Assembly: GCF_036785885.1 (NCBI RefSeq)
Contig: NC_092323.1
Coordinates: forward strand, 12,718,501-12,782,500
Direction: 5' to 3'
Length of the DNA stretch: 64,000 nucleotides
DNA from: Coffea arabica
Taxonomy: Eukaryota; Streptophyta; Magnoliopsida; Gentianales; Rubiaceae
The notes below the pieces were generated by a model. It worked only from the letters and a program-made list of their open reading frames with translations, ran no database searches and had not been told where the DNA came from. This document shows, one piece after another, positions 1-11,084 of this stretch. The position numbers and the translations under genes are program-made. The stretch's first letter is position 1; every line of letters starts with the position of its first letter.

Positions 1-326
1 AACCATGCCAATATTAAGCTACTGACGAGAAGAAGACCAAAACAGCTATTGACACTAATCACAGGGTTTCACTCTTTGAGCCTTGCCATCCTTCACTTGA
101 ACATTACTACGAGAGACCATTTGGTACTTTATTCTTTTAGTGTCAAGGTAAGTTCAACTTAGTCTGTAGTTTATTTTGTTTTCTACAAGAATAAGTTTTA
201 GACGCATTGAACATTTTTGGTACAAAATAGGTTGAAGATGATTGTCAGCTAACTTCAGTGAATGAAATAGCCACTGCTGTGCATGATTTGGTGGGCATGA
301 TACATGAGGAGGCGGCGTCCAGCTGA
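1..326 (+). CDS. bHLH transcription factor, subgroup Ia, C-terminal part (5' end outside window)
   Basis: Only the last two exons are present: 1-147 (open at the window edge) and 231-326, joined by a short intron with GTAAGT donor and TAG acceptor in phase 0. Together they encode about 79 residues plus a TGA stop. The piece carries HANIKLLTRRRPKQLL, then SLSLAILHLNITT, LYSFSVKVEDDCQL and a closing helix HDLVGMIHEEAAS. This is the ACT-like dimerisation end typical of subgroup Ia bHLH factors (bHLH94/96, bHLH70/71, FAMA, SPCH, MUTE relatives). The DNA-binding bHLH region lies upstream, outside the window. Members act in the nucleus, several in stomatal lineage or seedling development. Subgroup assignment is confident from the C-terminus; which member it is cannot be told. 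Confidence 0.85.
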
Positions 327-3300
327 GAAGAAAGCTTAAATATGGTGCCGTGCCATGCCATGCCATCCATCACCCCAGCCTTTCATCTTCCATTATTCTT
401 GAAAACTAGCTGTTATCTTCATTATTGTCACAACCATTCTGTCCTTTGCAATATTTTTATATATATAAAATTTGAAGTAAATAGATTTGCAATTGTTAAT
501 TTTTAATTCTATGTTTTTCAGAGGAATATTCTGTTCCCGTTCCATGCAATGGCTAATTCCTAATTTGTTTTGCCAACTAGAACACTAATAATTGTGAAAA
601 GTTGAAAACTTCTCAAAATTCTGTGCCATCAAAAGCCAACTGAATGTCACATCAATTGAAAACATGGGCCACTCAAGGTGGGCCTACTTGATTGAGACAT
701 GACCCAAAGTTTACGCCTCCGAATCCTGGTAGCACCCTAATAATTTTCTAGAGTCTAATATTCTAGCGTTTCATTTTCATTAACGATATTCTTACGTTCT
801 TGTGTAAAAGATTACAAAAGAGGTAAATATCAAACAAGGCTTATGAGGAATGTGAGATAAAAAAAATAATTAAAAATTGTGATTATGAAAAAAGTAAAAT
901 TTTTTTTTAGAAAACTCCAATCCAAACAAGGCTTCGGAAGGTCCAGATTTTACCCAAATCGCGTGATTTGATGAATGTGAGATTTAAAAAAATGATTCAA
1001 AAATGTCATTATGAAAAGCGTAAAATTTTTCTTTGCAAAACACCAATCCAAACAAGGCTTTAAAAGGCCCAAAATTCACCTAAATCACGCAATTTGATGA
1101 ATGTGTGATTAAAAAAAAAAAGATTCAAAAACGTGATTATGAAAAACTTTTAAAAAAAAATTTGGAAAAACTCCAATCCAAACAAGGCTTCAAAAGGTCC
1201 AAAATTACCCAAGTACCTTATACCAGCAATGAAGTATGTATTTGTTAATTTTGTGGGGAGTTTTTCATTAAGGTATATCTGTCAATTTTGTGGGGGAATC
1301 TTTCAATATGATCACGAATGGGAAAGATCTTGTGTACCAAAAAATCACAAGCATATGGACCCACGACCTTTTTTTTTTTGGTTTTGGATTGTATGAGGAA
1401 ACTGAGTCGTTGCCTTCCCCAAATTTGGTACTTCTCGGGATGGTGGCTGTGGGTCTCTAAAAGGTTGAAAGTTTGCAAATAATTCGTCGTTTGCTGCAAA
1501 ATGAAAATACCAATATGATTGCAGAACTGCCAACCAGTTACGGTTAGAAAAGGGTTTTATTTCCAAAGCAATATCTGCATCACGTCAGATAATTATGAAC
1601 TAAATTGGCAGCTGATAAGGCAAAGTCATGACTCATGAGTTCCAAGTTGACCGGTCGAGAGGAAAGTCACTCTATTTTTTTTTCTTTTTTCTCCTTTTTA
1701 ACTAAAGAAGAAGAGCTATTATGATTTCTTTAAGAATAAATTTTATATATACTGACGATGATGTATGTATTATTACGATTGGATATACGATATATACGTA
1801 AAATTTATGTTTCAAATTCAAATTCGAATTATATATATCATGCATTTAATAGTAAAAGTATATATACCGTTAATATACAAAAAATTAATCATTTCTTTAA
1901 TGAGTACTATAATGTTATTATCACGAAAATGCTGAAAAAGCCCCTAGAGTTTCAAGATATTAATTTAATGGTCAGACTTTAGAGCTGCTGTGGAGGTGGA
2001 GCCAAGCTCTCTCCCTGCTAGGTTGATGTTCACTATTTTTGTCAATTGTCAAGAATTCAGCACAATCATCAAATTTCTATAGCTATCAAATAAGTTGATC
2101 ACAAATTCCATCTGATTTTTTTTTTTTTTTGTGTTTTATCTTATTAATTTAGTCCCTTGTGTTTCACTTTTATCATATTTGATCTATCATATGGATTTAT
2201 CCCCCTAAAATTATTTTGTTTAAGTTTACTCAAAAGTAACATAACATGACAAGCAGAAAAGTCCAGAGGCCTTGGTATAACCTGCAAAGCGAAGTCAACA
2301 CTGAGAAATTCTGTTCCCACTAGATGTTCAAAACGCTATCCCCACATCCCGGAAGAAAGCTACCTATCTATGAAGTAGGATCTTGAAGGTACACTAAAAC
2401 CTGCAAACCCTTCTTCCCCTGGACGTAAAAAGCATAGAATCTTGGTCCCCTTAAAAAGCTTTTACATTCTGAGCTCATGTGCCCGTAGACTTCCTATATC
2501 AGTAATTAAAAAAAAAAAAAAAAAAAGGTTGATGACAGACGAGTTGTAATCTTGCTCCTGGATCTTTCCTTGCAGGCCTAATCAATCAGGGAAGACACAC
2601 ATGTTATCAGTCTGATAGTCTTACCACAGTTTACCACCCCATTGGCTTGAGAAAAGTTACCCTTTACAAGTTCAAGATAAATCAGGATGAATCTGGACGC
2701 TAACTCAGTTGGATTTCTTTCTTCATGTAAAAAACTTCTCAAGCTCGTACGTTTTCTTTCCTTTTTTTTTTCTCTTTGGATATCTTGCTAAATTGTGGGC
2801 GGGGGAGGTGTTAGACAATGAAACAAAGAAATTTTCATTAACTTAATTAGATATGACCAACTGGCCTGGCCTAGATCAAATTATCAATATGGGCCTCAGT
2901 GGGAAGGATATATTCCGCTACTGGATTATGCAATGGTGACTTACTTAAGACCTATGACTAACATGATTGCCTTGCAAGAAGGGGGGAAAAAGGCACAGCT
3001 AAGAACAAAATGGTCTCTATCAGAGTTGTCAAATTTGGATCTCTAACAGCAGAAACCCCGTGTAATTACTATAGGCAAATTATAGAGGTAATAAGAGCTC
3101 CTTGCAACTTTAATTAAGCACAGCGCTTTCTCTAGCTGCCACCACTAAACCTGTTTTACCTTTTCTTTGGTCTTGACAGAAGCATCAGTGTTCAATTTAT
3201 TAATGATTCTTTAGTTTCAGGCCCCTCCTAGTTCTGAATATCCACAATCCCTTAAAAATTCTCTGCAATTTTAGTCAGGATAGAGTTGGATCGGCATGCA

Positions 3301-4711
3301 TCTTAACATTCTAGCCATTCAGCTTGAGCCTACTTTCTTTACAGCATGACAAATTCTTGCTTCCTGGAAATGAGGCAGCATCACAAAGCTCTTAGTTACA
3401 AGTTTTGTCAATCAAGGGACTGTTGGCTCTCAAATATAAGTTTCGTTGATTAATGGACCTTTTGGTATGAATTAATTGCTTGTGGCTCTATGAGTCCTGG
3501 TTTCTTCTGCATCAGCAGTTTGGCTGAAGGGACGAATCTTTTAGTTAGTTGTCATGGAGAATTTTTTTTATATCAGAAATAAATGAAGACACTGCTAAGA
3601 AAAGAAAGGGAAACAAGTTGTTCTATTTAGTTAATTGGCTTGAAGTTGGATGTCCGAGGCCAATGAATTTGTTTACTAAGGTCAAGAGATTTTAGTAGTA
3701 GTAGTAACTAGGTGAAGCAGCATGTGTAATACGGCAAATTGCACTATCTATAAGGTCAAGGTCGACTGCTGGAATCATAATAAATTCTTTCATTAACTTC
3801 ATCTTCTAGCATTTTTTAGATTTCCGGACAGTTGACACCTCCCCCGGGGAGAAACCAAGATGATTATAAACTTGAAACCAAGTCTGATGCAATGGACATG
3901 GACTAGAAATCTTTGACGAGAGCCAACTTGTAGAAAACTCAATCTAGATGCTTAATAGAATGTTGAAAGTAGTGGATATGAATCATTATGGATCTAATGA
4001 TCCTAATATGTTTTGCTAAAATAGATTGAATCTCCACGTAGGGGATCAGCGTGTTTGTTGTCAGATTTTTTTAAAAGATCATTTCTTGATCAGATTAATT
4101 GTTACATTTGGAAAATTTTTGGGCTTAGTATTTACTTAGCTGATACAATATACCAATTCAAACGATTTCCCCACTTCTATGTGCTGAAGTGACGATCTTG
4201 CAGCAAGAAATTACGTATCTTGTTTATTATCTTAGACCGGGATTTCCACATTTAAGAAGATGCATATGAAGATGCTACAGACAAAATTGAGGAACAAGAA
4301 AAAGAGGGAACTAAGCATGAATTACAAGGAGATAACCTGCAACTAGAAGCTGGACAGATGACCTACAATTTATCACGCTAATAGCAATCCATTGCTCTAT
4401 GCAAAAGCTGATATTCCTGAATTTCTTCCTGATTCAGAGTAATAAAATACATCATCATTGCTCATCAGAAAAGTAAAAATGAATAGCAATCTATTGCTTT
4501 TTGAGATAACTATCATCTTAATGAGTCCATTTGCCATCCCTTGAGAATGATCCATCCAAAGATCGATGAAATTTGGAATCAGCCCACTTACAACTTCAGT
4601 TCTGCAAAGTAATAGTTTTAGTGGTAATTCCTCAACTGTTTAGGACCATCATACACCAATTTTTATCCTCAGCTAGAATTCAGAGGACCTGAACTGAGTG
4701 TGTGGGAAGGT
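327..4711. other. Intergenic DNA between bHLH and ATL genes
   Basis: This stretch holds AT-rich, homopolymer-rich sequence. The only structure I recognise is the three-copy tandem repeat at about 831-1215, listed separately. Short reading frames here match no family I know. The part just below 4712 should contain the 3' UTR of the minus-strand RING gene. Confidence 0.5.
831..1215. repeat. Three-copy tandem repeat, period about 126-130 bp
   Basis: The phrase TCCAAACAAGGC recurs at about 921, 1047 and 1177, with a fourth edge copy near 831. Each is preceded by a GTGATTATGAAAAA-type stretch and an AAAACTCCAA phrase. The copies differ by scattered substitutions and A-run length, so the array is not recent. 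The CCAATCCAAACAAGG phrase resembles the ends of plant MITEs, so this may be a tandemly amplified MITE fragment. Confidence 0.7.
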
Positions 4712-5941
4712 TCAAAATGAACGGACTAACTCCTGGCTTCTGCCATGTCTGGGTATCGAGACCTTGCCACTGGATGAGAAGGACCTCTTCATACGCATAG
4801 GCACACTCTGCAGCGAACGCCCAAATGAAAAACTCTTTCTTGATCTATGTCTGCTTGAATTCTTATCCCCTTGCTTTGCTGCAACTATTTCTAAATTCTG
4901 TTTCTTCACTTCCAGATCCTGAATACTAGAAGACCCTTCGTCTATTACTGGATGAATCTTAGCCACTGCAGCATAAATCACTGAAGCAGAAGGCAAGTCC
5001 ATTGAAAGTGACCTCCTTACTGGTTGCATTTCTTCCCCAATCCTTACGCGATGATCAGCCAAATCACTCAATACTCGAACCCTGTTCTTCCCTGCAGCAA
5101 AATTATTACAATTCTTCCTCAGCAGTTCCAAAACCTTGCCTTCTTCATGCGATATTGGACCGATATTTTCAACTCCGATTCTCAACTCACTAGTCATGGC
5201 TTCTGCAACTGCATCACTTTCTTGTTGATTATCCAATCTATCATCTTCCCTGGGACCTGATGTATCCAATCTGTTATCCAAAACTGGCTGTGATGTATTC
5301 ATCTGAGGTACATCTGTACTAGTATTGACATCAGTATCGCAAACCACTGGGGCACGACACAGTGGACAATTTTTGTGGGATCTCAACCATGTATCAACAC
5401 AAGTAATATGAAAAGCATGACTACATTTTGGCAAAAGCCTAAGAGATTCATCATCTTCAAACTCACTCAAGCAAACAGAACAATCAGTTCCTTCAATCAG
5501 GCCGTCACCTTTCTTATACTTGAAAACAGCTATGGAGTCAATCACCGATTGCTCTAAACCAACTGTGCGAATATACCATACGGGATGATGCACCCTGGGG
5601 CCGTGATTTTCATCAAGAAATTCGTCACGAGCACCATCAGCTGATGATGAAATCCTTATAGAATTCCTCAAATTCGTCTGGTATCTTCTACGGAAAGCAA
5701 GATAGCAAATAAAAACAAATACAGCTCCGAGAATACAAAGCATGAGAACCAAGAATGTAGGCATACTATTCTTCTGGCTTGGTGGAGGAGGTGGAAATAA
5801 TTCATGAACTTCTGAACCATCATTCCTGTGAGGAGGAGATGGACAAAGCATAAAACATGAAGATGTAACAGCCTCCTTCACAAGAAGAACTCTAGTATTC
5901 TTATCTGAAACTAACAGTTTCCTATGATCAAAAAACATCAT
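4712..5941 (-). CDS. ATL-type RING-H2 E3 ubiquitin ligase, single exon
   Basis: The intronless frame encodes 409 residues from an ATG ATG pair. In order there is a proline-rich stretch (residues 50-54), one transmembrane segment at about 61-83 followed by RRR, the ATL signature GLEQSVIDSIAVFKY (128-142), and a RING-H2 finger at 154-195. The finger is CSVC...CSHAFH..C...W...CPLC, the canonical C3H2C3 ligand set with the Trp that contacts E2 enzymes. The C-terminal third is polar, Ser/Arg-rich and probably disordered. ATL proteins are membrane-anchored E3 ligases often induced by defence or hormone signals, and most are intronless, as here. The N-terminal part before the membrane segment is about 60 residues, and translation might begin at the second Met. 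I do not assign a particular ATL number. Confidence 0.93.
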   Translation of the reverse strand: MMFFDHRKLLVSDKNTRVLLVKEAVTSSCFMLCPSPPHRNDGSEVHELFPPPPPSQKNSMPTFLVLMLCILGAVFVFICYLAFRRRYQTNLRNSIRISSSADGARDEFLDENHGPRVHHPVWYIRTVGLEQSVIDSIAVFKYKKGDGLIEGTDCSVCLSEFEDDESLRLLPKCSHAFHITCVDTWLRSHKNCPLCRAPVVCDTDVNTSTDVPQMNTSQPVLDNRLDTSGPREDDRLDNQQESDAVAEAMTSELRIGVENIGPISHEEGKVLELLRKNCNNFAAGKNRVRVLSDLADHRVRIGEEMQPVRRSLSMDLPSASVIYAAVAKIHPVIDEGSSSIQDLEVKKQNLEIVAAKQGDKNSSRHRSRKSFSFGRSLQSVPMRMKRSFSSSGKVSIPRHGRSQELVRSF

Positions 5942-8572
5942 GAATAATTATCAAAGATCAGAGGAAGATTCAACAAGGGATTCAACAAAGTACCTTAGAT
6001 ATGAAACAAAATGAATGATTTATGACTATGGTGATAAAGTTCTTAATCATAAAATTATATGGTTCTACAACTCCTCTTTGGCCAGGCCATAATTTTGATT
6101 GCGACAAATAAAACTGAGGACCCAATATGCTAAGACTTTGGTAGGATATGTGGGGGCATTTCACTTTCAGTTGAAGGCTGGGGGAGTTTACTTGTCAATG
6201 CTGTTTGTCTCATTCTTTTACCGGTTTATAGAAGTCAATGGACTTGAATACTTTTTTCACGCGTTAACGTAATTTTGTGGGACTTTTGACGTTAAAAGAT
6301 CCCCACTGATTTCTGAGAATCGAGGGATTACGTTGTGATCATCATTAATATCCAGAAACTCAGAAATTACATGCAATCTTTTAAGACCTTCGTCGATTTG
6401 AAAATTTATGACTGCATTTGAATAGTAGATTATTTGAGATAATTTTTTTTTAAAAAAAAATTATAGCACTATTTTGATATAATATATATGAGATCAATAG
6501 ATAGTTAAAAAATGTAATGATAATATAAACAAATAAATTTTAATAAATAACTCATTATCCTATGTTTGGACACAGGAGATTATTTGAAAATGTTATTTAG
6601 AATAATACTGTGATACATTTTTTAAGATGAGATGAAATTGTTATTGAAAATATAAAAAGGTGGTCGGAGATATTATTGTTTGTGATGCAAGCATTTTTTT
6701 TGTAGGCAAATAAAACTTATTATCCAAACAAAGCCAATATTGTGTACCACATTGAATAAACAAAAGTTAAGCCATTATGTGTTTGGTTGTTAATAGTTAA
6801 CTGGCTTTTATTATGATGGGAAGTTTAAGGGATACTGTCATATTGGCACTCACGTTCAACATTTTGCTTGTGTTAATATCCACTTCAATGTGCTTGCACG
6901 TAAATTATTCCAACAATTAACCAAATTTGTTATTTCGTCCAGCCACCAGTAAAAAGGTGAATCTCATGTTTTCTCTACTATAATCCTTTGCAAGGGAAAA
7001 AAAAAAACTAGCATTTGTTAGCAACATTAGATGCTCTTACTCTCTTTGATTATTAAGGAAAGATTTTAAATCAAACATACAATTCTTCCCAGGTTTAAGG
7101 GCACTACGCTTCCTAAGTTGTAAAGTTTGATTTTTAAGCAAAATAGATTATTTCACCGGAAAAAATAAAATTCTCAAAAATAGCCGAAATTCACAATTTA
7201 AGATACAATTCTATTATATTAAGTAGTTCATTTACTACCGAGGAGGCCCTGTGACTAAAGTTGAGATCCCAGATAATATTAAAGGTTTTAGATTCTAATT
7301 CTCTTACCTTCTCATCGTTTTTAAATTCCATCCCTCCCCTGCTTAAAAAAATAAAAAAAAAATGATCTCTTCACTCCAAAGAAAACGGAACAAATGAATG
7401 AGTTGGATTCTATTTTTTTTTTCAATGTAAGATTATCTTAGATAGATAAATCAAAAAACAAATGCAACGTGTGAAAATTTCCACAGATGGCTACCTGTAA
7501 TATCTAAATTAATTTAATTGATTTGAGTAGATTGGAACTTTCACCATGCTGAGGAGCTCAATCTTTTCATATACCAAAAAAAAAAAAAAAAAATTTCTTC
7601 ACAATTTTGGCAAAGTATCAAGAACTCAATTATTTCAATGCTGATCACATCAGCAACCATAAATGCAGTTGCCAGCATAAATAGATTATACTATCATCAT
7701 CTTTAACCAACCAGGCAACCACTTCATTTTTCATATATTTCTATTGGTTCTAAATGTACACACTTGTTCCTTTGCTCTTATTTGTTTTTTCCACATGCTT
7801 TGCTGTCCACACTCCACTAGATCATAGGAACTCCATTATTGATCCCTTGCTCAAGTGGCTATCAAATTAGTGTAGAACATTATGAAATCTCCTCATTGTA
7901 TGACGAATCTGAGGGCATCTAAATTGAAAAGGTCCATTGCGGTAGAATGGTTAAATAGAGCATTGTCATTCTTGGCAATTTCAATCATTCTTAACCCCTT
8001 TCAAAAAGTGGACTGTGGACCAATTCTTCTTGCCTTTCTTTTCTTTTCAATTTTTGGGTCGGCGGTGGGGTGGTTGTGCTTGGGATTAGCTATGTCAATT
8101 GGCAAGGTCTGAGTTGGATCCTTTGCTCAAGATCTAAATTCATTAAATTTAATTAAATCAAGATCTTTATGGGTCTAAAAAAATAAATCAAAACCCAGAC
8201 TCGATATCTATTAGGTATCCATTGTATTTTTCTAAATACACTAAAGTAAAAATATATAGATTTCAAAAAATATATAAACACCATCCAATTTTTATTTTCA
8301 AATAATAAAATTAATATTTGAGAAGTTGAATGCAATATTATGAATTCAAAAAAATAACTATTATTGATTGCTTCTATTTACTTTTAAAACTTCAATTATA
8401 TTTATGTCCAATCTTTCATTTATTTGTCTTTACTTTTTCTTCTTTTTCTGAAAAAGTTTGTACTAACTACGATAACAACTAGAATTAGCTTCAAAAAAGA
8501 AAGCAATCATGAAATCTTACTGTATTCGATCCAATGACCATAAAAATATTAGAATATTTTTATAAATTTACT
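5942..8572. other. Intergenic DNA upstream of ATL gene, with MITE-like stretch
   Basis: The stretch contains the ATL promoter (just above 5941) and AT-rich filler. About 6418-6740 resembles a second stretch near 42925-43060, and both carry TTTGAGATAATTTTTT followed by a GATATATATGA phrase, suggesting a MITE family. I could not define its termini. A 76-codon frame at 7882-8112 has a hydrophobic stretch but no recognisable family. Confidence 0.4.
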
Positions 8573-8573
8573 A

Positions 8574-9027
8574 ATATATATATATAATTTAATTATGTGT
8601 ACATGGGTATGGATAGACTCTGGTATGAGTTTGGATTTGGATATGAATTATAGAAAATCAGACCCTATCCAAACCCACAACTCTTTTACAGGGTGGGATC
8701 TAGTTTTGAGAAATGAAATCCAACCCTACCTAAGTACATTGGATCTAGGTTGGATCTGGATAAGATCCAATCCATTGGCATGTCTACTTGGGATGATGAT
8801 ATATATATATATAATTTAATTATGTGTACATGGGTATGGATAGACTCTGGTATGAGTTTGGATTTGGATATGAATTATAGAAAATCAGACCCTATCCAAA
8901 CCCACAACTCTTTTACAGGGTGGGATCTAGTTTTGAGAAATGAAATCCAACCCTACCTAAGTACATTGGATCTAGGTTGGATCTGGATAAGATCCAATCC
9001 ATTGGCATGTCTACTTGGGATGATGAA
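8574..9027. repeat. Exact tandem duplication, 227-bp unit, two copies
   Basis: Two head-to-tail copies have a spacing of exactly 227 bp: AATTATGTGTACATGGG occurs at 8591 and 8818. Reading both copies, I found no difference up to the divergence after GGATGATGA near 9027. A TATATATATA tract marks the start of each copy. Complete identity in non-coding DNA implies either a very recent duplication or an assembly artefact. Confidence 0.9.
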
Positions 9028-9456
9028 TGCAAAAAAATTCTTCTCTCCACTGATTCTCATGATTTATGAATTTCAAAATTTTCTTGTGAAGATAATAACT
9101 TTAGCTCATGCACTACTATATTTCGTTATGCACTTCTAGGTGTATGTAATTTAGCCCTAAAAGGGTTGGATCATTTGAGGCCTTCATTAATCTTCTCAAT
9201 TTCACATGTTTAAATGATAAAATTATAATTTATCCAATATGTTGGTATTAATACTTACAGATTACATCTCAACCACATTATTAACCTTCTAATTTCATTT
9301 TTTTAAAAAAAAAAAAAGATTACAACTAACCCACCATGTGGTGGGGTCAGATTTACAACTAAATATTTACACATGATCAATTTGATGGTAATTAAAATAG
9401 AAGGTACTGTTAAAGACAGTGATTAATCAATAAAGAAAATTAATCAATGAAAGATG
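9028..9456. other. Intergenic filler
   Basis: AT-rich sequence with an A-run near 9305-9318. I see no gene or repeat boundary. Confidence 0.4.
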
Positions 9457-9464
9457 GTCAGAAG

Positions 9465-10017
9465 TAGAGGTGGCAAAATGGATAAATGGTTCATAATTGG
9501 TTTTGACTTAATGGATGGTGGATAAAATTTATCCAATCCATTTAAATCCATTTAATAAATGGATCTAAATGGATTAAATAAAAACCAATTATCCATTTAT
9601 AATTCATTTAAATATTTTACTAATTCCCTTATTCCACATTTTTCTAGTTTAGAAGACAGCCCATGGAAATGTAGTAGCTGATTAGTCCAAACTTACGAAG
9701 ACTCCCCAAGTCCTCGGACATCTTTTTCTGAGCCTCCGAGGCCAACACCCAACATCAACTGACCGCAATGGCGAGAGCGATGCCCCATTGGCTGGCGAGC
9801 CGTTTCAGAAGTTCATTTCCTTTCTGTTTCTTTTATTTGGTTTTTAAGTAAATGGATATATATGGTTTTTGTGGATAATCCATATAAATCCATTTAATTT
9901 AATGGTTTTACTTTGATTAACCATTTAAAACCAATACTATAAATGGATAATCCAAATCCATTTAATTATGGATTATATGGATGGATAAATTAATCTCAAT
10001 CCAAATTGCCACCTCTA
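9465..10017. mobile_element. Non-autonomous hAT element, 553 bp, with GC-richer insert
   Basis: The ends form inverted repeats, TAGAGGTGGCAAAATGGAT at the left and ATCCAAATTGCCACCTCTA at the right. Perfect 8-bp target duplications GTCAGAAG flank it at 9457-9464 and 10018-10025. An 8-bp duplication with short TAGRG-type ends is diagnostic of the hAT superfamily. Subterminal parts repeat AATGGAT/ATCCATTT motifs. No transposase is present, so it must be mobilised in trans. The middle (about 9640-9840) is GC-richer than the rest and carries a short frame at 9768-9851, suggesting captured host sequence. Confidence 0.92.
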
Positions 10018-10025
10018 GTCAGAAG

Positions 10026-11084
10026 TGTCTCCAAGGGCCAAATACAACATGTTGTGAAAATTAAATATAAAATGAGAAATTGATTCAAGAAGGGCTCAAT
10101 TTAGAAGCTAAAATGAAACTGAGAGTATAGTTTCAAAGTTTTTCTGACCGGTGGACAATACATTCTGGTTAACAGGATCCTCAGGCCTTAATTTTTTCTA
10201 AAACTGAAGTCAAATAAAAAAAAAGTATCCAAAATGGGAAAGAGATAGTAAATATAAACTGGAAACTGCTACCATGCGTTTATGACATATAGATATCGTA
10301 TTCCTCTATCAATTAATTATATAGGAAGGTTGCTTATTCTCTTTTATTTTATTTTATTTCCCTTTTTTTTTTTTGTCGAAGAAGAAAGCTTATTCGTATG
10401 TTTGATAGATGGCACGAACGCAAGCATTTCTAGCATCAATAAGCCCTCATAACATGAGCTAAGTTGAGCTTTCATATTAACCTTTGGACACTTCTCTTTT
10501 TCTGGGGAAAAAGGCCTCTTATGGGATGAGAAAAAGCTGACTGAAAATGTCAAGTCTCATTTCCTTCTCACAAAGATTCTGAGTTACTTTCTGCTGAAAC
10601 TTGAACGAGTGTTTGAAAGTATACACAGCAAAGCCAATAATGCTCCCGCGAAACAGGAATAATGATCTACAAATAATATTCTTTTAATTGCATTTTCTCT
10701 TCTCCGGAAAATCCAAAAAGAATCCTAATCCCATTTACATCTTCATGGACGTACAAAAAGGCTCATTTCTCAGTATATTGCTTAAAACAAAGTCAGTCTT
10801 GGAGACATTTTTTTTAGCAATATATTGAGAAATTAGCCATACAAAAATGTCTCGGGTGTCCCTCCTCCCCTCCTCTCTCTCTCTCCCCCCCCCCCCGGGC
10901 CCCCGCAGGGGACAAAAAACCTCAAAACCAAAACCTCCACCTCAAAACTACTTTGATCACAAAGGCTGACGCTGCAGCCTATGCACTTAAGCCGTTGCTG
11001 ACAAGCCTAATGTTCTCACCTCCTTTGCAGGTTAAAAAAAAAAAATTATACATATAAAGTAGGGATTGATGGCACTATAAAATC
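10026..11084. other. Intergenic DNA downstream of the cysteine synthase-like gene
   Basis: It holds a T-run near 10362 followed by GTCGAAGAAGAAAGC, which may be the head of a decayed T-headed retroposon, and a pyrimidine/C-rich low-complexity tract at about 10858-10905. The part next to 11085 is likely the 3' UTR of the minus-strand gene. No other gene is visible. Confidence 0.4.

Noticed and set aside
7882-8112. 76-codon frame with hydrophobic stretches
   Set aside because: No family resemblance, no supporting exon structure, and AT-rich context.
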